From Coturnix japonica (Eukaryota > Chordata > Aves > Galliformes > Phasianidae): 64,000 nt of DNA. The DNA lies in assembly GCF_001577835.2 (NCBI RefSeq), contig NC_029532.1:124001-188000 (forward strand), given 5' to 3'. Each line of letters opens with the position of its first letter. The first letter of the stretch is position 1. A program made the position numbers and the translations under genes. The notes under the pieces are model-generated. The model searched no databases and was not told where the DNA came from. It was given only the letters and a program-made list of their open reading frames with translations. This document shows positions 23,401-35,742 of this stretch, one piece after another.

Positions 23401-26400
23401 TTAGTTCAGCAGAGGGAGGCACAGCCCTTGTGGTTCCCGGAGTTGCTCCTGGTGCATCCCTGACTGCTGTCTTTTGGGATCACAGGCTTGGCTGAGAATC
23501 TCAGCCCCTGGCTTGAAATGTCTGCACACAAGGCTCCAAAATGAGCATGAAGAGCCATTGCTGCAACCCTAACCCTAAGCCTAACACCAAAATTAACCCC
23601 AACACTACCCTGAATCCCTGGGAGAACTGGGCTGTGTCTGTGCCTGTGGTGTTGGGGTGCAGGGCCCATGTCACAGCCGTGCCTTAGGCAGATGTTGCTG
23701 TAATTGCTGATGTTTCTGGAGCATTAATGCGATGTGCCCAAAAAAATCTAAAAAATGCAAAAAACCCACCCCAACAGTGAGCAGACAGAAAGGGCGGCTA
23801 ACAGGGCGTGAGGGACGCAGCGCTCAGAGCTCTCCCAGCCTTTAAAGCAGCATTAGAACATTACAGCCATGTGCTCGCTTTCAGCAGAACCCAGACAAGT
23901 GACTCACCTGCATTAACCAGTTCATAATTCCATGTTCCCTTTCAGCTGCTAAAAATCCCCGTAGAAGCAGATAAATAACTTCCCCCAGCGACCACCACGT
24001 TCCCACCTGCAGTGCAGGGCAGGGGCACTGAGGAAGGAGCAGTGAAACACTGGCACACGGAGTGCAGCCCTGCAGCAGGATGTGTGAGGGTGAAGGGCAG
24101 CGCAGGGGCACAGGGGGTGGCTGGCATGCGGGGGGCAGCGGGACAGCAGGGTGGGTGCCCTCTGAAGGCAGGTTCCAGATCCCAGCCTCAGCACTCCCTG
24201 TCCACAGTCTCCTGGACTCAACCCCGCAGCACATGGGGTCCCACCAGGGGGCCCTGAGGAAGGCAGGAGCAGGGACACGTGCAGGCTGCTGTCCCAGGTT
24301 GCACTGACAGCTGGAATGACCAAATGCTGTGGGAAGGTGTGTCCCTGCTACAAATCCCCTCGCCCACACCATCCCGCCTCCGTGCCACCACTTCTGCCCT
24401 GCTCATCCCACAGCACGGGGGGCTCAGACCCCACCAGAAGCCTGAGGTGAGCTCACAGCAGGCGGGTGGGGTCCTGCACAGCCCATCTCACCTCTGTGCT
24501 GGTGCTGCGCCAGGACCCCCATGCACGCTGTCACCAACGGGAGGAACACGCGGCTCACACGCATCATCTGCTCCAGACCCAAAGCAGCACTTCTCACCCT
24601 GCAGAGCTGAGCCAGCAGCACACGGCTCTGCTGCCCACACCGGTTAGAGGAACCCTTGGCTCCTGCCCACACTGCTGCCGGGAGCCAATTGCAGGAGCAG
24701 CACCGCAGTGAGCAGCTGGGATCCCGGGATCGGCGTCACCAGCAATCACAAGCGTCTGAAGAATTCCTGACCCTTTAAAGGGGCTGTGTGGGCAGCACGG
24801 CTGTGTGGGCAGTCCCTTTAAAGAGTTAGACATCCTTGAGGACATGGCAACCACTGTTTCCAAGCTGGCACTGCATCTTTCCCATCTCCACCCCCCCCCA
24901 CCCCCCGCCACCATGCAGCTATCGCAGCTCCCCTGCACCCCTGCAGAACCCTGCAGATGCATTGAGGCAGCCACGAGCCAGGCACTGCCTGAGCAAAACA
25001 CAGGATCAGCACATAGGATGCAAAAGTACCCAGAGGGAAGTCAGTGCCTCCCTGCAAAGGGCACTGGGCAGCCTCAGAACACCACTGGACTCCAGCATGT
25101 TAAAATATAGAATTCAGGAATCTCTGTTTTCTCCTACATAGACAGGGGCTGAAGGGGAGCCAGCCAGCAGCACGCTGCCTGAAGCCACAGTTGGGATGAT
25201 GGTGGCTGTGGGGATGGGAGGGACAGCAGAGGGGGCACCCCCAGCAGAGGATGCTGCTTGCGGCCCCACATCTCCCTGCCACACTGACACAGAGCTGGGT
25301 TGCTATGGAGATGCAGGCACATGTGAAGCACTTCCAAGAGGAAAATTTGCTCCCAAGACTTCACAGAATAAACTCAACCCCTCCAGCAGAGCCCACAAGC
25401 AGGACGCCCACCCCTGCTTGCTGATGAATATCATGCACAGACCCTTCCCCAGCACCCATCCATCATCCCCCTCTGACTGACAGCACTGGGCTGCTTTGCT
25501 TCATGCTTCTCTCCTCCCATTTAGAGGTGCCCATCCAGCAGGAAGGACCGGCCCCAAGTCACACCCAGCACAGGCTCCTTGTTCCCTGGGATGGGTATGA
25601 GGGAGGAAGAAGGGTTGTGTCAGAGCTGATGCCACTGTGTTCCCAGCTTGGGGCCGCAGGCAGGGACAGGGGACTGTCCTCCCATGGGGTGCAGGGCTGA
25701 AGTACAGGTGGTGCACATACCGCTGGGGGAGCGCTTCTCCTGCAGGCAGTGCCCATGGCTGTCCTCCAGGAAGTTGGGCAGGCAGGGCCCGCAGCTGCTG
25801 GATCCCACTGGACAGAACTTCCGTCGCTGTAGGGCGCAGTCCAGGCGCCGCGGACACGGCTCTGCTGCAGACAGGAGGAGAGGTGTCAGGCAAAGCAGAG
25901 GGGATGGGCGCTGCCTGGGAACCCAAACCCCAGGTCCCACCTCCCCTTGGTGCCTCCTGCACATCCCCATCCCATGCAGAGGGCTCAGCCCCTGCCCACA
26001 GCATCTGCACATCACCGAGTGGCTGCAGCCAAAACCAAACCAACACGCAGCCGATGCTCACGCAGGAGCTGTCATCTAAAATAGTAAAAAAGCAAAAGCC
26101 TGTTCCTGAGCCTCAGCACTGCTCCTCATCACCATCAGCAACAACTTCAGTTCTTGCCCCTCTGAGAACAGGGAAGGGAAACTTGTGGGACCGAGACTCA
26201 GGTGTCAGGGTGTTGGGGAGTCAAGGTGTTGGGATGTCAGAGTGTCAGAGCAACAAGGTGTCGGGGTGTCAGGGTGCTGGGATGTCAGAGTGTCAGAGCA
26301 AGGCCGTCTGTTTGGAGTCAGTGTGGGGCTCAGCTGTTCAGAGCACTTGAAAGGTGAATTAATGCACAATGGGAAAATTACTGGGGGGTTAAGCACAGGA

Positions 26401-29400
26401 CCTGGACTTCCTCTGCTTGCTGCTCACACACCCTGGTCTCTCACTCAAGGCCATGCTGATTTTGTTTAAAACTGCACCAAAACCTCAAACATGAGCTTCA
26501 GAGCAGAGAAGGTTCCATGGCAGCCGCAGGGCTGGGGACAACCAAGGACCCATGGGAGGAAGCGATGGACACACAGCCCTGGCGTGCTCAGCCAGTGCCC
26601 AGCAACCAGTTATATAAAGCAGCCTGCAATATATAATAGGTCGTTATCTCTGTTTGAGGAACGAGCTGTGCTTGTGCAGCTGTCACGGGTTGGGATTAGG
26701 AGCGAGACAGACGGGCACTGATCTAATTAAGCTCCCGATGTTTAATCAATCGGTGTTTAGCGAGCAGATATCACCACGGGGTGCGTTGCTGGGGCTCCCC
26801 GCTTCACCATGATGGCTCTGGGTCCTTCAGAGTCCTCCAAAGCCCCGCCTTGTGTCCCAGCAGCCAGGCCACGGGACCCAGCACCCAGCTGGGAATGGGA
26901 TGCTCCACCAGACCTCCTGCAGGTAGGCAGTGAGTGGCAAAGTGAGCCAAGGCAGTCTGGCACCAGGTTCTGGTGGGGATCTCCCAGCTCAGTGCCCCAA
27001 GGCCAGGCCCCAGCAGGAGGGCTGAGAGAGCTGAACACGTTGCAGTCAGCATGGAAAAACAAACAGTAGGGTGAGCCCAAGCCAAGGGCATGCAGGAGTG
27101 GATCCAGCTCTGAGCACAGGAGCTGCTCAGTGAGCTGCAAGGTGCACACACACACCCCAAAATGGGTGACCTGGGTCCCACGTGGGGATAGCAGGCACCG
27201 GGGCCACACGCCCGCTGGGAACACAGGAAACTCCCCTAGAGCATAAATGCAGTAGGTGAAAAGGTAAAAGTTAATGTAAGATGGAAATTAATCAGTGCAG
27301 GAGGTTGATACGAGCACTGCACACAGGTAACACCCAGCTTCCGGGCTAACAGGGACCCAGACCTGTTGCCAGTGCCAGTGGCACAAGCACACAGGCACCC
27401 AGTGGGGCACTCGGGAGCGTAGCAGTGCTCCTAGCAGTGCAGCAATGCACCCAGCAGGGCACTCAGCAGGGCAGCAGTGCACCCAGCAATACAGCAGTGC
27501 TGTGATCCTGCCACCGAAATGCAGCATGGAGACCCCTCCTGCCTTCAGTGCTCCACAAGTGCTTTCCCCAGTGACTGGATATTGGGACAGGCACAAAGAA
27601 CTGACATTTTGGCCCCTGCCCCCCGCTCTTGCACTTAGAAGCAGGCAGCAAAACCTTCTCCAGCCACATTGCACTGCTGCTCCTGGGAGCTGAGCACATG
27701 GCCACGGCTACGCAGACTGCACCCCGCACTGCTGCCATCCCCCCACCAGCTTCCCACACAGCCTGCATCAGCGTTCCTGGCCAGCCGTGCCACGCTGAAG
27801 GCTACAAATAAATCACCCTGCAGCTTCGCCCACCTCCTGGTTTGGCAGGTTTGGTTAAACAACACCAGAACCTTCTCCAGCCCGTGCCTTGCAGTGTTCA
27901 CCTTGTTTGGGTGCTGTGCTCGCCAGCCACGTGGGCACAGGATTGTGGCACAGGCTGTCCCCAACACACCCTGTGCCACAGCCATGGCAGGATCTGAGCC
28001 AGGTTCAGAGACAAAGACCAAAGCTCGGACTGCCCCCCCAGGGTGGCACCGGACCGGGGACACACACAGGGGATGAGGTCACCACCACCTGCCTCACTGT
28101 TACGAAGAACACACAGGGGCCTCATGGCAGAAGAAATCTCTCCTGGAAAGTCCCTGCCCCATGCAAGCTGTAGGAGCAGGATTTCATTTAATTGCTCCTA
28201 GAACCCCTTACCGGGCAGAAAAATTACCACACCGCCTTGGCAATTTGCTGGGCACATTAAGGAAACAGGAGCAGGATTAATGGGCGCTGCAGGAATGGGA
28301 GATGGCAGTGGGACAGATGGAAATGGCTCCCGAGTGCTGCAAGAGCAGGCAAGGCTGCTGGCAGGCTCAGAACCATAAGGGAGCTGGGGGGCAGCAGGGA
28401 ACAGGGACAGGGACCTGCAGGTGGGTTGGTGGCCACCATGATCACACTGTGCTTCTCTTGGGACCAGCTCTTGGTCAGCTCCAGAGGGAGGTTTTGGTGT
28501 CAGCTTTGCAGCAGCAGGACCAGCCTCCAGCCACGAGTCATTAGCTTCACATAATCAGGAAGAAATATAAAAAAGAATGAATGAAAAGAAAGAAAAGAGA
28601 TAGGAGAGAAAAGAGAAAAGGAAGAAAAGAAAGAGGAGGAGAAACAGATGCTGCATGCAGTTTCCTTGGTGCAAACCAAGCAGTGCGTAGGCCTCTCCCT
28701 GGGCAGGCTGACAGGGCACTATGGGATGTGGATTGAGCTGGGGGAGAGATGAAGTGCCCCCACAGGGACCACAAAGCACCTTGCTGTCCTTGCAGCCTAA
28801 CACACACCGTCCTTCTGGCTGCAGCAGGCAGGAGCGACTCGTAGCAGAGACCCATGTCCCTGGAGCAGCAGAAATGTGCCTGCCAGGGCCAGATGCTCCC
28901 ACAGCCACAGCCTTTCCACTCCTCGCTGGCAGCCCACACCTCCAGGAGACATGTGGAAGCCTTTAGTGAAAATGGATCGGGCACGATTTCGCTGACAAAA
29001 CGCCCTTCGGCAGCTCAGAGGCAGCACAGCAGCGTGGGCTGTGGTGGTTCTGCTCATCCTGCCCACACTGCCCGACTATGCAGTGCCCCCAGGCACTGCG
29101 TGCCCAGGGACATGGGGAGCCCGCAGCTCCGGGCACAGAGGGCTCATACCCCTTGCAGCTCTCAGTGGGTGCACGGTGCAGCACGGCCACGTCTGGGGCC
29201 CCCAGGGAAGGGCTGCAGGTGGAGCAGCCGAGCAACTGCCCAGAAACGTCTTCTGTTTTTTTATCCCCCTCGAGAAGCAGCTGGTTCGAGCAAAGCTTCT
29301 CGTTTCCAGCCAGGAAGCCAAGAATTAGCGCTGCCGGCAGCGCGCCGCAGCCCAGCGCCGGGTCACATTACCGGCAGATTATCGGGGTCTCTCTCTGCCA

Positions 29401-32400
29401 GCTTAGCGGGCGGCTCGGAGATAATCCCCGGCAGCCTCACAGCATCCTCAGCAGCGGCACCGTCACCCCGCACGGAGCCGGACTCTGCCCCCACGCTGTG
29501 CCACCTCTGCCTCCTCCCCCAGGGAACCGAGGGCAGGAGCCGCGCCTGGCTCTGTCCGCAGGGGGAGAGCCCAGAAAGGAGCTGCCCGGGGCAGCACGGA
29601 GCCGGGCACAAAACGGAACAGCCGTGATTGCGGCGCTCTGCCGGCGGGAGGATGGATCGGAGGCTGCCTGCTCTGCCTGCGTTCTCTTCCTTGAATTCAA
29701 AACACACAATGAGAGGAAATGGAAATTGCCCGTATGGAAACAGGACTTGGTACAGTGTGCTCCAGCAGCCCATGTGAAGCGCTCAGAGTAGGGGGAACAA
29801 AATGCTTCGATCTGGGGCTGCCCGAGCCCCAACCTGCTGCAGCACAGGCAATGCCACCTCACCCTCCCAGGGGCTTCTGCCCAGCTCCAGGCACTTAACG
29901 GCCACTTTCTTCCCCTTGCAATTATCCTTAGTTCATGAAACGGCTAATCATAGGCCTGCTGCCTTCATTCAGTGCTCTTATTACCCTCACAACAGCTGCT
30001 GTAGATAAAACAAGCAGAGCACAGGCTGGAAGAGGAGATGAGGCCCCGGAGCTGGGCAGGTGGGAAGCAGAGCCCCACTAAAACACCCGGTGGGTGCACC
30101 ATTGGGTGGGAGCCCGGGGCAGCCCTGTGCTGCAGGAGCAGAACCCAGGCCCAGAGTGGGGAACATAGCACCACATGCATGGTCCAGGCTGGGGTTAATG
30201 TACAGGACAGGAGCAATGGCTACCCCTGTGCCCACGGGAAGGGCCACCCCTCCCATCACCATCAGCCCCAACCCTGTGAACCATCTGTCCCGGTCAGCCC
30301 CCCCCCCGTGACACCCCCATCCCCAGCCACGGAGCTGGTATTAAGCCGATTACATCCCTTAATACTGCGATGGCCCAGAAGGACTGTTTCAGGCAAATGT
30401 CTCAAACTCATCTGGGTGTGCTGGGGGGGGACGGGGGGACGGACAGCTCTACAGGGGCCGCAGCAGCACCAGAACCTCCTGTGGCAGAGCAGCTGTGGGG
30501 GGACCCTGTGGGGAAGGGACAGCTGTGGCCCTGGGAGGCATCACCCAGCACAGTAGCCCTGGCCAGCAGGGACAGTCAGTAGCCCCCTCTGCAGCGTAGG
30601 TTTGGGTGACATCCATCTGTCACACAGGCACGGAGAGGGATATTGACCATCGTGACCACGATGACTCAGATGATGCTCTGCGTCTCGAGAAAAAGCAGAG
30701 AAGCTCAGAAGCCTCTGTTCACTGCAGACTGACACAGCAACGCCACGACCTGCGTGGCATGGGGCTCTGAGACCACGATCTGCTGCCATCCCAGGTGGGA
30801 AATCTTTTTGATTATAAGAACAGATCAAATTTGGTGACCAAATTTCTCAAGAAGTGGTGAGAGTCCTGACTCTCACTGATGCTCTGGGAAATCCAGCCAG
30901 GAAACCAGAAGAGGCAAACACAAGTGCTGCTGGGATCCGTGCACATTGGGCAGACACGTGGGGAGCACCAAACCTCCAGCATTGGCTGCATCACCGCCAG
31001 CTGTCACCCTCCTCTGTCCCAGAACAAGGCAAAGACATCCCCGTGCCACACGCTGTCTGCGTCCCAGTGGACTGCTGAGACTCCTGGAAAGGAGAACCAG
31101 TGCTTCCCTTCCTGGCTGTGCAGCAGTGCCCCACTGGAGAGCAGCTGGGCAGAGGGACAGGGCAGGGCAGCCCCAGAAGGCTCCTGGAGATACAGCCCAT
31201 GGGTCGCTGCGTGCCCCGCAAAGCCAAGCTCCTGGCCTCAAGATGCTGCTGCAGTCTGCACTTCCAGGCTGCAGCATGTTGCCAGCCTCTGCCTGGGGGA
31301 AAGCCAACAGCAAGCAGAGCCTCTGCCTGAGCTGTGCTGCAAAGCTGCCGTGCAGCCATGGAGAAACCCAGGTCCCGCAGCTCAGGGCAGCCCGAGGACC
31401 CCTCAGCACAGCACAGGAATGGTTCCTCGGGGAGAAGAGCTGCCCTGAGCCCACAGTCCCAGGTGAACCACCCCAGCTCTGAGGTGGCCTTAAATTCAGA
31501 GCTAGCGGAGGCGAGGCTGAAGGGCTGGTGGCTGCCCAGCACATCTGCAGTGTGCGTCACAGTCCCTGGGTGGCTCTGCTGGTTGCTGTGCCCCTGCGGG
31601 GTGACATGGGGCTGCGCCCTTACTGCATGTGACCACACGGAAACCTGCCCGCAGCCCCCTGGGGAGACGGCCAAACCTGTGTGCAGCCAGCACAGTGCCG
31701 GGCAGGCCGGGTGAACAATGCCCGCCTGCAAACAATGCTGGGAGCAGAGGGCAGCCCCGGCTCTGGGCAGCCAGTGAGGCAGAAAGCGCTGCCAAGAACC
31801 ACGCAGGGACACCACCTCTGCAGCAGCACCCAGCAGATGGACACGGGATCACGGCCCTGCACACAGCCCTGGGCACGCACCAAGCCCTATGGAGCTGCGC
31901 ACTTGCAACCGGGCCTTCAAAACAAAGCGAAATCCCCTGAAGAAAAGAGAAAGCAGGCCATGCACAGAGCTGCTGGGAAGAGAAGAAGAAAGGAAAAGGA
32001 AATCAGGAGCAGCTCCTGCTAACACATCACCCAACGGGTGCCCCGCCAGCGCAGCGCACAGCAGCGGGGGGGTGGCAGCGCCCTGCCCGGGCTGACGCAT
32101 CCCCCGGGCAGCAGAGCAGCTCCATTTGTTTGTTCTCGCAGCGCAGCCACCGGAGCGTAGCGCACAGCCCCGCCGCGATCGCTCCCGGGCAGCCCGGCAC
32201 CCCCCTCCCGGGACGCGGTGCGGGGCGCCCCGGACCCCGAAGGACGCGCGCTGCGGGGCAGGGGGCGGCGGCGCGGGGGGCACCGCACCGAGGGACGCGT
32301 CCCATCCCGGTCTCGGCCCATCGCGACGTGCCGCACTCAGGACCCCCCCCAGCCGGGGAACCCCTCACCGAAGCGGAGCCGCTCCCTCGGCTCCACCCCC

Positions 32401-32664
32401 CGGGAGCCCCACGTCCCCGGCCCGGGGCAGCCCCTCCCCGCCGCTCGGCCCGGCCCTGAGCCCGGCACGGCCCGACGGTGCCGCGGAGCCGCCGCCTTCC
32501 GGCCTCGAGGGGCGCCGGGTCCCGGGGCTGAGCCGCGGGTCCCCGGGGCGGGGCGGAGGCCGAGAGCGCGGCGCGCACTCACCGGTGCGGGCGGCGCGCG
32601 GGCGGCAGGTCCCGAGGGCGGCGAGCAGCAGCAGCAGCGCTCCGCGACGGGCGGCCAACACCAT
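20459..32664 (-). CDS. NPDC1: NPDC1, neural proliferation, differentiation and control protein 1
   Basis: This single-pass type I membrane protein is expressed in neurons and linked in mammals to slowed proliferation and E2F1 binding. Nine coding exons close into 305 aa: 32583-32664, 25721-25864, 22653-22760, 22202-22378, 22044-22110, 21573-21657, 21370-21449, 21085-21181 and 20459-20536. Exon 1 encodes a signal peptide (MVLAARRGALLLLLAALG). Exon 2 holds the cysteine cluster (CPRRLDCALQRRKFC, CGPC). Exon 5 is the membrane span (GLIVVCTLAGISALIVAAVC, about residues 171-192). The cytosolic tail has conserved YHYQHQKQQM, the acidic SSDEENEDGDFTVYECPGLA and TGEMEVRNPLFDD. Human NPDC1 is 325 aa. 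The exon 2 acceptor has two CAG choices three bases apart (start 25864 or 25861), so one Ala may be optional. Intron 1 is about 6.7 kb and intron 2 about 3 kb. The Met at 32664 is chosen because it opens the signal peptide, although the frame stays open further upstream. Confidence 0.95.
26200..26305. repeat. GTGTCAGGGTG-type minisatellite in NPDC1 intron 1
   Basis: Nested units built from GGTGTCAGGGTG and GGGATGTCAGAGTGTCAGAGC repeat over about 105 bp, with a longer copy duplicated (about 26237-26258 and 26278-26300). It lies near the 3' end of NPDC1 intron 1. Confidence 0.75.
26620..26775. promoter_or_regulatory. A/T-rich homeobox/FOX motif island in NPDC1 intron 1
   Basis: Within GC-rich intronic DNA this block carries ATATAATAGG, a TTATC GATA-type site, CAGCTG, TCTAATTAAG, TTAATCAATC and GTGTTTA. 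Such dense unlike motifs are typical of conserved enhancers. Function and conservation are inferred. Confidence 0.35.
28180..28290. promoter_or_regulatory. second homeobox-motif island in NPDC1 intron 1
   Basis: A short A/T-rich block holds TTTAATTGC, AAATTACC, CAATTTGC and GGATTAATGG (an OTX/paired-type core). It stands out from its GC-rich surroundings. It may be a conserved noncoding element; this is inference. Confidence 0.25.
28555..28645. repeat. polypurine (GAAA/GGA) tract in NPDC1 intron 1
   Basis: About 90 bases are nearly all purine on plus (AAAGAAAAGAGA-like units). It is a low-complexity element; frames on either strand give repetitive Lys/Glu or Phe/Leu/Ser peptides with no meaning. 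Confidence 0.7.
29925..30012. promoter_or_regulatory. third motif island in NPDC1 intron 1
   Basis: CAATTATCC, GGCTAATCAT, CTTATTACC, CAGCTGCTG and AGATAAAAC occur within about 85 bp, combining homeobox, E-box and GATA-type cores. It may be an enhancer; this is motif evidence only. Confidence 0.3.
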
Positions 32665-32920
32665 CCTCCAGCGGCGCGGACGGGCGCGGGGCCGCGGGGC
32701 TGCGGGCGGCGGCACCGGGCTCGGCGGGGCGGGGCGCAGTGGCCGCCCCCTGTCGGGGCGGTGCTCGCGGCGGGGCCGGACCCGCGGGGCCGCTGCTGCA
32801 CCTGAGCGCAGTTCGCCTTTGCGCCGCCGCCGCTCTGCGTGCGGGCGTCTCTGCGTGCGCCGGCGGGCAGATAACGTCACTTCTCGGAACCAGAAATGCG
32901 GTGTTCGCCTCTGAGAGCGG
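32030..32920. promoter_or_regulatory. NPDC1 CpG-island promoter
   Basis: Dense CpG sequence spans NPDC1 exon 1 (32583-32664), the start of intron 1 and about 250 bp upstream. No TATA box is apparent. The region also opens long Arg/Pro/Ala/Gly-rich frames on both strands that are composition artefacts. Confidence 0.65.
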
Positions 32921-35742
32921 CGCGGAGCGGAGATGATGCTGCGGAGCTGAGGGAAGAACCATGGAAAAGCGGAGCGAGGCTGCGACTGGAAGGAACCTCT
33001 GGGTCCGTCTGTCCAACGCCTGACCCGGCAGGACGGTCAGTGCGGGGTACCTTCTCCTCGGAGACCCTGCAGCTCCTCTGGGCAGCTGCTCTGCCACCGT
33101 GCCTGCTGCGAGCTGTGCTACATGGCTGCGAGCTCTGCCTGTCTTCAGCTTCGGCTGCATGCAGGTCCCGTCAAGCACCACCTCATGCTTGTGCTTAGGC
33201 CTTTGGGCCATGCCCTGTCCCTGCTACACAAGGATTTCCCCATGCTGGTAGAGGATGCCAAGGCACACAGGTTTGCAGAACCCAGGCACACAATCTGCCT
33301 CCCCGGGTGCTGGGCACAGACCCAAGGCCTTGACACCAGTGAGAAGAGCGGCACTTGACAGCCACACTGCTGAGATCCTGCTGGCTGGCATTTGCTGTGT
33401 TTTCAGCCCTTACCCTTGGAGGAGGGCTGCGTGCTCCTGCCGTGTGGCTGGGCTCAGCCCCAGCTGATGGACTCACTGTGGGAGCCCTGTTAGAGTGTCC
33501 ACAGGTCCTGGCAGGTCCCGCTCCATTGCTTTCCAAGCTGCGCTGGGAGCGAGCGGGCAGGGATGCAACCAGACCACAAGATATGGCACCTGTGGCAGCA
33601 GCCCCAGACTATTGTTTTTTGTTCTTGACAACAGTTTACAGGCTGGTTCGGCCCGTATCCTGCACTGATATAGATCAAATCCAAAGGTGTTTCTGTCTCT
33701 TTTCCGACATTTACCAACACTTCTGCAGTCCCTGGCACAGCCTGGTAGTGGTGCAGAAACAATAATTCTAAATGGTTGCTCATGCTGCGCTCTTGAAGGT
33801 GCTTTACAAACACCCAATGGATGCGTCAAATCTCTGGCTCCACCTACAGCTGGAAGGAGAAAACCTCCCCTACCACACCAGAAGGTTTTCTTGCTCAGTT
33901 CCTTGCTGTAGCTCCCCCAGGCTGTACTTCAAGGCTGTACCCGCAGCAGAAGCAGCTGTGGGACAAGTCTTGCCTGTGCGGAGAGCACAGCAGCTCCCGC
34001 TCTCATCTCCTGAAGTCTCCAGCCACACAGCTGCTGTCCCCATCTCCACTGTATTTTCCTACTCCTGGTTGATCACTGTTCCAAGTTGGAGGCAGGTTCT
34101 TGGCTGCTCTGCTCCATGCACACCATCTGCACATTACCAGATCAAGAAGCAATGGCCTCCTGCAGGTCACCTATGTTTTATGAGGAACGGAAGATCTAAT
34201 GGAACTGAAACAGGTCCTCACATAGTGACCAGCAATTATCGAACTGCCACAGAACCCTGTGCTAACACACTCTGGTCAGATCTGCTGTTATCTCAACCCT
34301 TCATGCCCCATGTTGGGCACCAAATGGGCCATTGTGGTGTCAGAGGATAAATCCTGGCAGGATAAATCACGTCATACCAAACACTGAAGAAAGCAATTCC
34401 ATCCTACCTGAAACCAGGGCAATAAATTACACACATGTCCTGCTACTGCATACTATAAAACACATTAAAAGCAGCAATTTGAAAAGGATTAGATGAAGAT
34501 GATGCTTTAAAACAGGATTAAAATATTTTATTTACTGGTGGTACAAAAAATATCTTCTTTCCACCCCCAGTGTAAAGTCTTGCACACTCACTGGGTGCAC
34601 ACACCCGACATTTGGGATTGTGGTTATAGAGAAAGCAGGTAAATCTTGCAAAAGGGAAACCTTTCTTTTATCTCTGGTGTTTGCTTTCTTTATGTTAAGC
34701 TCATTTTGTCCATTCCTGTCATATTGCCAAAGGAGCAGCCAATTCTGTAGCTGTCTTACAAACTGGGTTCCTGAATTGGCTCTGTCTTTCTGATATGCAA
34801 TGGGAGTGTGTGCCACAGCTTCACTTCAACTGGATAAATCGTGCTGAGTTCCTACTGGGAAGCACTTCTTTCCAGCAGAGGAGGGGCTGCCTCCAATCAC
34901 ACAGAACCAGTTCCTACAGTTTCTGCAGAATTGGAGCCTCTCAGAGCCTTGGTTACAAAGACAGCTCAGCTCAGCATTCAGCTGAGGTCCAAGAAGGATC
35001 ACTGCGCATGTAGGCCTATCTTCTCGTACACACTGAGATACAGTTGCAGGGTCTTTTCACTTCCCTTTATCTGCAACCACCAAACAATGTCATTCCAGCT
35101 CTGTATGATGCCAAAAGCCCCATGTGCTCTTTCTGAAAACATCGCATGAGCCAGAATAATCTGCTCTCCCTGGGCATGCTCAGGTGCCACCTACACTCCT
35201 GCCTCGTCACCACCATTCTGCATGCAGAAGCAGATGTCTGCTCCCAGGGTTGGCTTTGATTCCTGAAACTGCAAAGATCAATCCCATGACAATGGTTTTC
35301 CTACTTATCCATATTTTATTGCATTAAGTGAAAGACATCCGGCTCTGCAAGTCCAGCCCAGACAAGATTATCCAGCACTTAGCAGGAGATGCTCACAGCA
35401 CAGCATTACTACTGCACTTTGCATTATTTCACCTCAGAAAGAGCTTTGCTTAGGAATAAAAGCTCTTTCCAGAAAGCCTGAAAAAGCCCCAGTGCAGATA
35501 AATGATTGATTAAAAAAACAGGTCTCACCAAGGGCACTGTCACAACACAGGCATCTCGTGGGCACTCAGTACAACTTCTTTACCTGAACAATACCTATTT
35601 CTAAGGAAAACAGGTCCCAGAATTATTTATTGGGAAACCTGTGGCCAAGGCATAGCAGTTTTATGGATCTACTCCTGCTCTACTCACATCCCCAGAGTTC
35701 ACCCTTCTGCCTGTCACTGGTCTGAGGGTCCCAGCTCCCCCA
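32921..35742. other. NPDC1-olfactory receptor intergenic region
   Basis: No gene is recognised. A stretch at about 33480-34400 has a weak retroviral primer-binding-like match on the minus strand, described as a possible fossil in the findings. At about 34517-35190 a minus-strand AATAAA follows two short open frames (34532-34816 and 34999-35190) that I cannot assign to a family. The rest shows nothing definite. Confidence 0.4.

Noticed and set aside
23565-23607. Telomere-like CCCTAACCCTAA stretch in NPDC1 intron 2
   Set aside because: Only two true units before it degenerates; too short for an interstitial telomeric array.
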